DNA of 64,000 nucleotides from NCBI RefSeq assembly GCF_014205165.1, contig NZ_JACHMZ010000001.1:5500501-5564500 (forward strand), written 5' to 3'. Both the position numbers and the translations under genes were made by a program. The DNA is from Micromonospora carbonacea (GTDB lineage: Bacteria > Actinomycetota > Actinomycetes > Mycobacteriales > Micromonosporaceae). Under the pieces are notes generated by a model that did no database searches, was not told where the DNA came from, and saw nothing but the letters and a program-made list of their open reading frames with translations. This document shows, in pieces, positions 48,198-56,670 of the stretch (its first letter is position 1; every line of letters begins with the position of its first letter).

Positions 48198-48334
48198 CGC
48201 CCCACCTCCCACATCGCCCCACTTCCCCGCGTCGGTAACCACTCAAACAGTTTAGAGGTTACAGTCGGCATTGCGCTGGGTACCACCGTCCGCAACCGGT
48301 CCGACACGCACGACGACCACGCCGAGGTGACTCC

Positions 48335-49366
48335 ATGACGGCATCCGCCGACCTGACCCCCTCGTCCGCCGACGAGCGGCACACCCACCCCGACGAGCGG
48401 GACGCCAACCCCGAGGAGCGGCAGGCCCACCCCGAGGAGCGGGACGCCCGCCCCGACCACGACGAGGAGGCGCCCGACCCCGGGGCGCGGCGGCTCGGGC
48501 TGCTCGCCGTGTGCGTCGCCACCGCGCTGTGGGGCTTCGGCGGCACCGTCGCCAGCGACCTGTTCGACTCCGGGCTGCGCCCCGCCGAGCTGGTCGCCGC
48601 CCGTACCCTGATCAGCCTCGCCGGGCTCGGCCTGCTGCTCGCCCTGGCCCGCCGCCGCCCCGGCACGCCGAGGCGCACGGAGCCGATCGACTGGCCGCTG
48701 GTCGTCGCGTTCGGCCTGGCGATCGCCGTGGCCAACGCGTGCCTGTTCCTGGCGATCAGCCACCTGCCGGTCGCGGTCGCCATGGTGTTGCAGAATCTCG
48801 CCCCGGCGTTCGTGGTGGGGTGGCTGGTGGTGCTCGGCCGGTGCCGGCCCGGCATCGCGATCGCCCTGGGGCTCGTCGTCGCCCTCGCCGGGGTGGCCCT
48901 GGTGGTGGAGCTGCCCACCACGCCGCTGGGCGAGGTGAACCTCCTCGGGGTCGGCTTCGGCATCGCCACCGCCGTCGGCGTGGCCGCCTTCTCGGTGCTG
49001 GGCAGCCGGGCCACCCGCAAGTACGGGGCGCTGCGCGCCAACACGTACGCGTTCGCCGTGTCCAGTGTGGCCTGGCTGCTCTACTTCGCCCCGCAGGGCG
49101 TGCCGGAGATCGTCGGACGGCACGACCTGCTGCCCGGGGTGCTCTTCGTCGCGATCCTGGGCACCCTCGCCCCCTTCGTGCTCTTCTCCTGGGGCACGGC
49201 CCGGGTCGGCCCGCATGCCGGGGCGGTGAACATCTGCCTGGAGCCGGTGTTCAGCGCGGTCCTCGCCTGGACCTGGCTCGGCCAGTCGCTCAACGCCGTG
49301 CAGATCGCGGGTGGCCTGCTGGTCATCGGCGCGGTGGTGCACCTGCAACGGCTCCGGGTCGGCTGA
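48335..49366 (+). CDS. EamA/DMT-family transporter
   Basis: The 343-residue protein has a charged N-terminal extension of about 50 residues with ERDANPEERQAHPEERDARP-like repeats, then ten hydrophobic helices in two EamA halves (first starting LGLLAVCVATALWGFGG, second LLGVGFGIATAVGVAAFSVLG). DMT transporters of this type export amino acids and related metabolites. It stands directly before the SARP gene (154-bp gap) and the amino-acid-processing operon, so it may export that product. The ribosome site GAGGTGA precedes ATG 48335. It is also divergent from the CGNR regulator. Confidence 0.88.
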   Translation: MTASADLTPSSADERHTHPDERDANPEERQAHPEERDARPDHDEEAPDPGARRLGLLAVCVATALWGFGGTVASDLFDSGLRPAELVAARTLISLAGLGLLLALARRRPGTPRRTEPIDWPLVVAFGLAIAVANACLFLAISHLPVAVAMVLQNLAPAFVVGWLVVLGRCRPGIAIALGLVVALAGVALVVELPTTPLGEVNLLGVGFGIATAVGVAAFSVLGSRATRKYGALRANTYAFAVSSVAWLLYFAPQGVPEIVGRHDLLPGVLFVAILGTLAPFVLFSWGTARVGPHAGAVNICLEPVFSAVLAWTWLGQSLNAVQIAGGLLVIGAVVHLQRLRVG

Positions 49367-49474
49367 GGACGAACGGCGACAAGCGACGACAGGCGGCGGC
49401 CACCGGCTCGCACGGGCGTCACCGGTCACGCGCCACGGGCCGCCGCCGCTTCGCGCCACTGCGGCAGCAAGTAC

Positions 49475-49493
49475 CCACTGTTAGCCTGAGTGG
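49475..49493. promoter_or_regulatory. Inverted repeat upstream of SARP gene
   Basis: CCACT (49475-49479) and AGTGG (49489-49493) flank nine bases containing TTAGCCT. It lies 28 bp before the SARP start codon and may overlap its promoter. The evidence is only the symmetry and position. Confidence 0.35.
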
Positions 49494-49520
49494 ACACTCG
49501 GCTACGGTCAGGGGAAGGTC

Positions 49521-52481
49521 GTGCTGCTACGGGTCCTTGGGCCAATAGAGATCACCCACGAAGACCGCCGGCTCGACATTCCCGGGCTCCGCGCCCGCAC
49601 GGTCCTCGCCATCCTCGCCGCCAACCGGGGCCGGGCGGTGCAGGTGGAGGATCTGATCGACACGGTGTGGGACGGCCGCCCCCCGTCCACGGCCCGCTCG
49701 CAGATCCAGATCTGCGTGTCGCAGTTGCGGCGGCTGCTGGCCGAGGTCGGCCGCAAGGACGCCCTGGAGACCCGCTTCGGCGGCTACCTGCTGCGGCTGG
49801 CCCCCACCGAGCTGGACGCGGGGCGGTTCGAGCTGCTCGTCGCCGAGAGCCGGCACCTCGGGGGTGAGGGCCAGGTGGCCGAGGCGGTCGCCCGGCTGCG
49901 GGCCGCCGACGCGCTCTGGTACGGCGCGACCCTGGCCGGCGTGCCCGGCGAGCCGGTCGAGGCGTGGCGGCGGGGGCTCGACGAGCGGCGCGGCGCGGCC
50001 GTCGAGGAGCGGATCCGGCTGGAGCTGACGCTCGGCCGCCACGACGAGCTGGTCGGCGAGCTGGAGGCGCTGATCGCCCGGCATCCGCTGCGGGAGCGGC
50101 TGCACGCCCACCTCATGCTCGCGCTCTACCGGGCCGACCGGCAGGCCGACGCGCTGAAGGCGTACCGGCGGGCGCGGGCGCTGTTCGTGGAGGAGCTCGG
50201 CATGGAGCCGAGCGCGGAGCTGGCCCGGCTGGAGCGGGCCATCCTGTCCCGCGCGCCGCAGCTCGATCTTCCGGCGACGCCCGCCGCGTCCCCGGCCGCG
50301 CCGTCCGCCGGCGCGGGTCCCGCGTCGCCGGGTCCGCCCGGCCCGCGGGCTCCGCACCAGCTTCCGGCGGACCTGGCGGACTTCACGGGCCGGCAGAAGC
50401 TCGTCGGCGAGATCCGCGACGTGCTGACGGCCGAGGCCGACCCGGGGCACCGGGGCTTCGCCCCGCTCGCGGTGATCACGGGCCCGGGCGGGGCGGGCAA
50501 GACCAGCCTCGCCGTGCACGTGGCGCATTCGCTGGTGGACCGGTTCGCCGACGGCCAGCTCTACGCCAACCTCGGCGGGCCGTCGCCCAGCCCGGAGCGC
50601 CCGGCGGAGGTGTTGGACCGCTTCCTGCGGGCGCTGGGCGTGGCCGGTCCGGCGATCCCCGACAACCTGACCGAGCGGATCGGGTTGTACCGCAGCCGGC
50701 TCGCCGAGCGGCGGGTGCTGATCCTGCTGGACAACGCCGCCGACGAGACGCAGGTCGCGCCGCTGCTGCCGAACACGGCCGGTTGCGCGGTCATCGTGAC
50801 CAGCCGGGTCCGGCTCGGCACCCTCGCCGGCTCGCACGAGGTCGACGTGGACGCCCTGACGCCGGAGCAGAGCGTGGCCCTGCTGCATCAGATCGTGGGC
50901 GACCGGATCGCCGCCGAGCCCGTCCAGGCCGACGAGCTGGCGCGACTGTGCGGGTGGCTGCCGCTGGCGCTGCGCATCGCCGGCGCCCGCCTCGCCTCGC
51001 GCCCGCACTGGCGGGTGAGCCGCCTGGTGGACCGGCTGCGGGACCAGTCCCAGCTGCTCGACGAGCTGGTCCACCGCGACCTGTGCATCCGCACCACCAT
51101 CGGGTTGAGCTACCACAGCCTGCCGGAGCGGTCCCGCCGGCTGCTGCGCCGGCTGGCGCTGCTCGACTGCGAGGACTTCCCGCTGTGGGTGACCGCGCCG
51201 CTGCTCGACGAGCCGCCGTCGGTGCTGGAGGATCTGCTGGAGCAGCTGGTCGACGTGCGGCTGCTGGAGGCGCACGGCCACCCGCAGAGCGGCTCCACCC
51301 GCTACCGGCTGCACGACCTCGTCCGGGTCTTCGCCCGCGAACGCCTCCTGGCCGAGGAGCCGCCCGAGGAGCGTGAGTCGCTGGTGCGGCACGTGCTCGG
51401 CGCCTGGCTCGCCGTGGCCGAGGAGGCACACCGCCGGGAGTACGGCGGCGACTTCACCATCGTGCACGGCACCGCCGCCCGCTGGCCGGTGCCCCGCGCG
51501 GTCACCGACGGGCTGCTCGGCCGGCCGATGGACTGGCTGGAGCTGGAGCGACGCAACCTGGTCTGCGCCGTGCGGCAGGCCGACGCCCTCGGCCTCGACG
51601 AGCTGTGCTGGGATCTCGCGTTCACCCTCGTGACGCTCTTCGAGGCCCGCAGCTACTTCGACGAGTGGGCGGAGACCGCCGACATCGCCCTGTCCGCGAC
51701 CCGGCGCAGCGGCAACCGGCGCGGCGAGGGGATCACGCTGCACTCCCTCGGCGCGATGCACATGTTCCTGCGCGACCCGGGTCAGGCCGAGCGGATGTTC
51801 ACCACCGCGCTGCGGATCCTGCGTCCCCTCGGCGAGCGGCACGGGGTGGCGCTGGTGGAACGCAACCTCGCCTACCTCCACCGGCTGCGCGGCGACGACC
51901 GGGCGGCCCTGCGGGGGTACGAGGCGGCGCTGGCCGGGCTGGGCTCGGTCGGCGACCTGGTCGGCCGGGCGCACGTGCTGGTGAGCATCGCCGGGATCCG
52001 GCTGGAGCAGGGCGATCCGGCCGCCGCGCATGCCCTGCTCGGCGAGGCGCTCACCATCTGCCGGGACGCGGGGGCCCGGCGGGTCGAGGCGCAGGTGCTG
52101 CACCGGCTCGGTGAGCTGTATCTGCGCTCCGGCGAGCTGCGCCGCGCCGAGGAGTCGTTCCAGGGCACGTTGGAGATCGTCCGGGCCGCCGCCGACCGCA
52201 CGGGCGAGGCGTACGCGCTGCACGGCCTCGGTGTCGTGTACGGCCGGGACGGGCGGCTGGCGAAGGCCCGGGCGATGCTGACCCGGGCCCGGCAGCTCGC
52301 CGGTCAGGTGGTCGAGCGGGTGGTGGAGGCGCAGTCGTTGTACGAGCTGTCCCAGTTGCCCGACCGGGACCGGGCGGAGGCGGCGGACCAGCTCCGCCGG
52401 GCGGCGGACATCTTCGGAGAGTTGCAGGCTCGGGTGTGGCACGCCCGCGCGCTGCGCGCCCTGGCGGACGTGTCCGGGTAG
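49521..52481 (+). CDS. SARP-family regulator, AfsR-like (BTAD, NB-ARC, TPR)
   Basis: This 986-residue protein follows the full AfsR plan. An OmpR-type winged helix (about 1-95: LRVLGPIEITHEDRRLDIPGLRARTVLAIL) is followed by the bacterial transcriptional activation domain (about 100-250). Next come an NB-ARC ATPase with P-loop GPGGAGKTS at about 319-327 and the LILLDNAADETQV Walker B region, and then TPR repeats (about 700-980). SARPs activate biosynthetic operons by binding direct repeats with 11-bp period next to the -10 box; such arrays lie 337 bp downstream of this gene. It starts at GTG 49521 after GGGGAAGG. It is very likely the pathway activator of the operon beginning at 52976. Confidence 0.93.
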   Translation: MLLRVLGPIEITHEDRRLDIPGLRARTVLAILAANRGRAVQVEDLIDTVWDGRPPSTARSQIQICVSQLRRLLAEVGRKDALETRFGGYLLRLAPTELDAGRFELLVAESRHLGGEGQVAEAVARLRAADALWYGATLAGVPGEPVEAWRRGLDERRGAAVEERIRLELTLGRHDELVGELEALIARHPLRERLHAHLMLALYRADRQADALKAYRRARALFVEELGMEPSAELARLERAILSRAPQLDLPATPAASPAAPSAGAGPASPGPPGPRAPHQLPADLADFTGRQKLVGEIRDVLTAEADPGHRGFAPLAVITGPGGAGKTSLAVHVAHSLVDRFADGQLYANLGGPSPSPERPAEVLDRFLRALGVAGPAIPDNLTERIGLYRSRLAERRVLILLDNAADETQVAPLLPNTAGCAVIVTSRVRLGTLAGSHEVDVDALTPEQSVALLHQIVGDRIAAEPVQADELARLCGWLPLALRIAGARLASRPHWRVSRLVDRLRDQSQLLDELVHRDLCIRTTIGLSYHSLPERSRRLLRRLALLDCEDFPLWVTAPLLDEPPSVLEDLLEQLVDVRLLEAHGHPQSGSTRYRLHDLVRVFARERLLAEEPPEERESLVRHVLGAWLAVAEEAHRREYGGDFTIVHGTAARWPVPRAVTDGLLGRPMDWLELERRNLVCAVRQADALGLDELCWDLAFTLVTLFEARSYFDEWAETADIALSATRRSGNRRGEGITLHSLGAMHMFLRDPGQAERMFTTALRILRPLGERHGVALVERNLAYLHRLRGDDRAALRGYEAALAGLGSVGDLVGRAHVLVSIAGIRLEQGDPAAAHALLGEALTICRDAGARRVEAQVLHRLGELYLRSGELRRAEESFQGTLEIVRAAADRTGEAYALHGLGVVYGRDGRLAKARAMLTRARQLAGQVVERVVEAQSLYELSQLPDRDRAEAADQLRRAADIFGELQARVWHARALRALADVSG

Positions 52482-52540
52482 GTCCCGAGGTGGGGCAGGT
52501 CCACCCTGTCCCACGGTCGGGTCCACCCTGTCCCACCGTT

Positions 52541-52568
52541 GGGCCCGCCCGTCCCACCGGGCGGGCCC
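52541..52568. terminator. Strong hairpin between SARP and small-peptide genes
   Basis: Perfect 11-base arms GGGCCCGCCCG (52541-52551) and CGGGCGGGCCC (52558-52568) with a six-base loop lie in the 93-bp gap between the convergent SARP and peptide genes. It should terminate transcription in both directions. Just upstream, GTCCACCCTGTCCCAC is repeated in tandem (52498 and 52521). Confidence 0.8.
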
Positions 52569-52574
52569 GATGTC

Positions 52575-52760
52575 TCACCGCCGCCGTTGGGGTGCGGGTG
52601 GCAATCCCCAGCCGGTCTCGTCCATCGGTTCGATGGTGTGACCGGCCGGCGCGCCCCAGCCGGTCTCCGGCTCCAGGTTCGGCGTCGAGGCGGTGCCGTG
52701 ACCGGCGGGCACCGCGACGGCGAGGACGGCGGCGGTCGTCGCCAGCAGCAGGCGGATCAT
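52575..52760 (-). CDS. Small exported peptide with two ETGWG repeats
   Basis: The 61-residue precursor starts MIRLLLATTAAVLAVAVPAG, a clear signal peptide, with probable cleavage after GTAS near residue 25. The mature part of about 36 residues contains the near-repeat PETGWGAP and DETGWGLP, and ends in PAPQRRR. ATG 52760 is preceded by a strong GGAGGT site at ideal distance, and its upstream region carries a SARP-type repeat array on its own strand, so I consider the gene real. I recognise no family. It could be a signal peptide sensed by the TPR-bearing SARP, a processed product, or a cell-surface protein. Confidence 0.72.
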   Translation of the reverse strand: MIRLLLATTAAVLAVAVPAGHGTASTPNLEPETGWGAPAGHTIEPMDETGWGLPPAPQRRR

Positions 52761-52817
52761 CGGTTACCTCCACGGGAACGGGTGCGGATCGCGTCTGTCA
52801 CCTGTGTCCCCGGCCGG

Positions 52818-52846
52818 CTATCGAAGTCCTATCCCCGGGCTAACCG
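52818..52846 (-). promoter_or_regulatory. SARP-type direct repeat array facing the small-peptide gene
   Basis: Read on the minus strand, three heptamers CGGTTAG, GGGATAG and TCGATAG occur at starts 52846, 52835 and 52824, an exact 11-bp period with four-base spacers. This geometry is the known SARP binding pattern. The array ends 57 bp before the start of the ETGWG-peptide gene, a suitable distance for a promoter and leader. Confidence 0.72.
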
Positions 52847-52873
52847 ATCTGTGGGGCGCGCCGCCTCGACCGA

Positions 52874-52902
52874 CGGATAGCCGGGCCATAGCCGACCGAA
52901 GG
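52874..52902 (+). promoter_or_regulatory. SARP-type direct repeat array facing the decarboxylase operon
   Basis: On the plus strand CGGATAG (52874) and GCCATAG (52885) are spaced by exactly 11 bp, and a weak third unit CCGAAGG follows at 52896. The larger repeat ATAGCCG is identical at 52877 and 52888. The array mirrors the one at 52818-52846 and lies 73 bp before the decarboxylase start. Both are therefore probably bound by the SARP encoded next door. Confidence 0.72.
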
Positions 52903-52975
52903 ATGCCCGGGGATTTCCTCCGACGTCAGCCGCCACCGCCGATGTGGCAACGGAGCCGGAGTCGAGGAGACCGCA

Positions 52976-54535
52976 GTGACGATCATGCAAGAGAGCAACC
53001 GGACGGAGACGGTCGCGGCGGGTTCGGCCGCCCGTCAGGTGGACGCCGTGCTGCCGCCGGCCGGCAGCCTCGCCGGACTGGACTACGTGCAGGCGCTGAC
53101 CGCGGTGGCGCTGGAGACCCTGCGGGAGGTGACCCTGGACCGGCCCGGCCCGGTGACCGCCGGTGGTCCGGCGGCGGTGCGGGAGGCCGCCCGGCGGTCC
53201 CTGGGCGGGCCGCTGCTGCCGGCGGAGCCGGGCTATCCCCTGGAGACGTTCCGCCGGTTCGTGCGGGACTACGCCACCTGGTCGGTCGACGTCAGCCACC
53301 CGGCCGCGGTGGCCCGCATGCAGTGCCCGCCCACCCCGGTCGCCGCCGCCGCCGAGCTGGTGGTGGGCATCCTGAACCAGTCCCTGCACGCCTGGGAGAG
53401 CGGCCCGTACGCCCTCGAACTGGAGCGCTACGTCATCCGCGAGCTGGGCGAGCTGGTCGGCTACGGCCCGGACGCGGGCGGCACCATCACCGCGGGCGGC
53501 AGCATCTCCAACCTGATGGCCGTGCTGGCGGCCCGCGACCGGGTGCTGGCGCAGCGGTGCGGGTGGCGGCCCTTCGCGCAGGGCCTCACCGGGCTCGACA
53601 AGCGGCCGGTGGTGCTGGCCACGGACGCCACCCACTTCTCCATCGGCCGGGCGGTGGGCATCGTCGGCCTGGGCGAGGACATGATCGTCCGGGTGCCCTC
53701 CGACGAGCTGGGACGGCTCCTGCCGGAGGAGCTGGAGCGCACGCTGGCGGGCCTGCCGGAGGACGTGGTCCCGGTGGCGGCGATCGCCTGTGTCGGCGCG
53801 ACCGACCAGGGCTGGGTCGACGACGTGGCGGCGCTGGCGGAGGTGACCCGCCGGCACGGCGTGTGGCTGCACGCCGACGCCGCGTACGGTGGCGGGGCCC
53901 TGTTCTCCCCCCGGCTGCGCCCCCGGCTGGACGGCATCGCCGAGGCCGACTCGGTCACCCTCGACCTGCACAAGTTCGGCTGGACGTCGGCGACCTCCGG
54001 CATCTTCCTGGTCCGCGACGCGAGCGTCATGACGCCGCTGGCGCAGCAGACCACCACCCTGAACGCCGACGACGACGCCGAGGCCGGCTTCATCGGCCTG
54101 TACGGCAACTCGGTGCAGGCGACCCGCCGCGCGGAAGCCTTCAAGATCGCCGTCACGATGAACGCGCTGGGCCGCGACGGGATGGCCGCGATGGTGGACG
54201 GCTGCCACGACCTCGCCTGCTACGCCGCCGACCGGGTCGAGGCGGAGCCAGCCCTGGAACTGGCCGCCCGGCCGTCGCTGAGCACGGTGCTGCTGCGCTA
54301 CCGCCACGACGGCGACGTCGACGCCTTCAACGGCGAGCTGCGGCGGCAGCTCATGACCCGGGGCGTCACGCTGCTGGCCCGCACCCGCGTGCGCCGGCCC
54401 GACGGGTCGTCCCCGGTCTTCCTCAAGCTGATGCTGCTCAACCCGGCCACCACCACCGACGAGTTGGACCGCGTCATCGACGACATCCTCGCCACCGCCG
54501 CCGACCTGGAGCGGTCGGCGCAGGCGAGCCGCTAG
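52976..54535 (+). CDS. Group II PLP-dependent amino acid decarboxylase
   Basis: A 519-residue fold-type I decarboxylase of the aromatic/glutamate/2,4-diaminobutyrate family. Visible motifs: GGTITAGGSISNLMAVLAAR (phosphate binding), HADAAYGGG with the Asp that pairs with the PLP nitrogen, and DLHKFGW with the Schiff-base Lys333. The GTG at 52976 is preceded by GAGGAG; an ATG three codons on has a worse distance. As first gene of the operon with glutamate mutase, a likely substrate is 3-methylaspartate (giving 3-aminoisobutyrate or a 2-methyl beta-alanine), aspartate or glutamate. The chemistry is established for the family, the substrate is inference. Confidence 0.88.
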   Translation: MTIMQESNRTETVAAGSAARQVDAVLPPAGSLAGLDYVQALTAVALETLREVTLDRPGPVTAGGPAAVREAARRSLGGPLLPAEPGYPLETFRRFVRDYATWSVDVSHPAAVARMQCPPTPVAAAAELVVGILNQSLHAWESGPYALELERYVIRELGELVGYGPDAGGTITAGGSISNLMAVLAARDRVLAQRCGWRPFAQGLTGLDKRPVVLATDATHFSIGRAVGIVGLGEDMIVRVPSDELGRLLPEELERTLAGLPEDVVPVAAIACVGATDQGWVDDVAALAEVTRRHGVWLHADAAYGGGALFSPRLRPRLDGIAEADSVTLDLHKFGWTSATSGIFLVRDASVMTPLAQQTTTLNADDDAEAGFIGLYGNSVQATRRAEAFKIAVTMNALGRDGMAAMVDGCHDLACYAADRVEAEPALELAARPSLSTVLLRYRHDGDVDAFNGELRRQLMTRGVTLLARTRVRRPDGSSPVFLKLMLLNPATTTDELDRVIDDILATAADLERSAQASR

Positions 54536-54582
54536 CGCGGCGGGCGTCCCGCCGCCTCCGAGCAGAGAGAAACAGGGGAGAA

Positions 54583-56019
54583 ATGACTACCATCGACGCC
54601 TCTGCGCGGCCCGCCGACCCGGACGGCACCGTCGCCGCCCCGCGCCGCACCGCCGCCGCGCCCCGCCGCACCACCGGCACGGAGCCGCACCCGCCGACCG
54701 TCGCCGCGCCCCGTCGTGCCGCCGCCACCGGGCCGCACCAGCCCACCGTCACCGCGCCCCGCCGCCCGGCGTCCCGGGCCGGCGGGCCGGCGGCGGCCGA
54801 CCAGCGGCCCGGCCGGCTGACGGTCGCCGAGCGGGACACCCGCGACTCGGCCGACAACAGCGTCCGTGACTCGATGCGGCGGCTGCCCCGCTTCGCCCAG
54901 CTCCCGCTGACCTTCCTCACCGGCCGGCCGCACACGGGGCAGCGGCCGCTGCGGCTGACCCCGACCGTCCACCTGGTCACCGCGACCGGGTCCGTCGCCG
55001 TCGGCCTGACCGCCACCGGGGTCGCCCTGGCCCTGTCGGGCTGGTGGCTCGCGCTGCTCCTGCCCGGCTGGGCGAGCACCCTGCACGGCGCGCGCAACCT
55101 GCGCATGATGGTGTTCCACCAGTGCGCCCACCGCAACATGTGGGCCCGCAAGCGCCCGGACCAGATCCTCGGCAAGATCGTCGCCGGGGTGCTGATGGTG
55201 CAGCACTTCGAGCGCTACAGCGCCGAGCACGTGGCCGACCACCACGCGCTGCACCACATGACGCTCCGCGACCCCACCGTGCAGGCGTTCCTGGTCAGCC
55301 TGCGGCTGCGCCCCGGGATGACCCGCCGGCAGATGTGGCGGCAGGTGCTGGGCCGGCTCACCTCGCCGGTGTTCCACGCCCGGTTCCTCTGGGCCCGGAT
55401 CCGCTCCTACAGCCACGCCGCCAGCCGCACCGAACGGGCCCTCACCGCCACCGGGTACGCCGCCGTCGCCGCGCTCGCCACGGTCGCCCACGCCTGGCCC
55501 CTGGTGCTGGTCGGCTGGGTGCTGCCGATGACCGTGTTCTTCCAGATCAGCAACACCCTGCGGCTCTGCGTCAAGCACACGTTCCCGGCCCCCTGGCAGA
55601 CCCAGCGCCGCGGCAAGGCGTACTTCGCCAGCCTCACCAACGCCATCTTCATCGGCGAGCCCGCCCCGGCGAGCTCCCTGCGGGGCGGGGCCGCGGTGCG
55701 CGCCTGGGCCCGCTGGTGGACCCGGATGCTGCTGGTCCACTTCCCCTCGCGCTACCTGGTGCTCACCGGCGACACCGTCTGCCACGACTTCCACCACCGC
55801 CGCCCGATGAGCCGGGACTGGGCCAACTACATCTTCGCCCGGCAGGCCGACATCGACGGCGGGCACCGGGGCTGGCCCCCGTACCGCGAGATCTGGGGCC
55901 TGATCCCCGCGATCAACCTGGTCCTCGACTCCCTGGCCGAGGCCGACCCGGACGAGTTCGACCCGCAGCGGCTCGCGGAGACCAGCGACCGCGAACTGTT
56001 CGCCGCCTTCGACGACTGA
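54583..56019 (+). CDS. Membrane-bound fatty-acid-desaturase-like di-iron oxygenase
   Basis: The 478-residue protein has a low-complexity N-terminus of about 85 residues with repeated TVAAPRR-like units. A four-helix membrane domain follows with all three histidine boxes: H179QCAHR, H216VADHHALHH and H401DFHH. These bind the di-iron centre of desaturases, hydroxylases and related enzymes. Classical members act on acyl chains; several in biosynthetic clusters act on amino-acid-derived substrates instead. It follows the decarboxylase by 47 bp with a good AGGGGAG site. It may desaturate or hydroxylate the decarboxylated amino acid or a lipid partner. The substrate is not inferable. Confidence 0.87.
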   Translation: MTTIDASARPADPDGTVAAPRRTAAAPRRTTGTEPHPPTVAAPRRAAATGPHQPTVTAPRRPASRAGGPAAADQRPGRLTVAERDTRDSADNSVRDSMRRLPRFAQLPLTFLTGRPHTGQRPLRLTPTVHLVTATGSVAVGLTATGVALALSGWWLALLLPGWASTLHGARNLRMMVFHQCAHRNMWARKRPDQILGKIVAGVLMVQHFERYSAEHVADHHALHHMTLRDPTVQAFLVSLRLRPGMTRRQMWRQVLGRLTSPVFHARFLWARIRSYSHAASRTERALTATGYAAVAALATVAHAWPLVLVGWVLPMTVFFQISNTLRLCVKHTFPAPWQTQRRGKAYFASLTNAIFIGEPAPASSLRGGAAVRAWARWWTRMLLVHFPSRYLVLTGDTVCHDFHHRRPMSRDWANYIFARQADIDGGHRGWPPYREIWGLIPAINLVLDSLAEADPDEFDPQRLAETSDRELFAAFDD

Positions 56020-56100
56020 CCGGCCGACGCGGCGGGGCCGGTGGGGCCCCGCCGCCCAACCCCCACGACACGAGGGCCCGACGGCCCGGACGGGAGCATC

Positions 56101-56670
56101 ATGGACACCACGCGACACCTCGTCATCCTCGGCGTGGCGGGCAGCGACGCGCACGCCGTGGCCAACCACCTGATCGCGATGCACCTGCGCGAGCACGGCT
56201 ACGACGTGGTCAACCTCGGCGTCTGCACGCCGCTGACCGAGTTCGCCGACGCCGTCGACGCGCACCCCGAGGCGGAGGCGGTCATCATCGGCAGCCTCAA
56301 CGGGCACGCGTACGCGGACCTGCGGGACCTGCCGGCGCTGCGGGCCGCCGGGCGGCTCGCCCGCCCGGTGATCCTCGGCGGGAACCTCTCGGTCGGCAGC
56401 CACAAGGCCGACGACGTGCACGACCGGCTGCGGGCCCTCGGCGTCGACCACATCCTGGAGAACCCCTACGAGCTGCCGCTGGTGCTGGACCTGCTGCGCG
56501 CGGCCGCGCCCGGCGCGACCCGGCGCGCGAAGAAGCGCAACGCCCGGACCAGGACCGGCACGCGGGCGGCCCACCTTCAGGGCACCGGCACGCGGGCGGC
56601 CCACCAGGGCACCGGCACGCGGGCCGCCGGCCAGCGCGGGTCCCGGACGGCGGTGGGCAGCCGTGGCTGA
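56101..56670 (+). CDS. glmS: Glutamate mutase sigma (S) subunit, cobalamin-binding
   Basis: The 189-residue protein has a B12-binding Rossmann fold of the methylaspartate mutase S type (residues 1-140): [28 protein letters not shown], and [17 protein letters not shown]. The DxHxxG cobalamin motif reads D16-A-H18-A-V-A21: the cobalt-ligating His is present but the Gly is Ala. After residue 140 comes a basic tail ([11 protein letters not shown]) with three copies of a [13 protein letters not shown] unit, so the protein is about 45 residues longer than usual. It overlaps the E-subunit start by eight bases. With it, it should convert L-glutamate to (2S,3S)-3-methylaspartate. Confidence 0.9.
   Translation: MDTTRHLVILGVAGSDAHAVANHLIAMHLREHGYDVVNLGVCTPLTEFADAVDAHPEAEAVIIGSLNGHAYADLRDLPALRAAGRLARPVILGGNLSVGSHKADDVHDRLRALGVDHILENPYELPLVLDLLRAAAPGATRRAKKRNARTRTGTRAAHLQGTGTRAAHQGTGTRAAGQRGSRTAVGSRG

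Noticed and set aside
52482..52540. Tandem GTCCACCCTGTCCCAC units as a further SARP array
   Set aside because: The period is 23 bp and the copies lie directly before a terminator hairpin, downstream of both convergent genes, so they are not promoter elements.
56020..56100. Cobalamin riboswitch before the glutamate mutase genes
   Set aside because: The gap after the desaturase gene is only 81 bp and shows no B12-box-like element.
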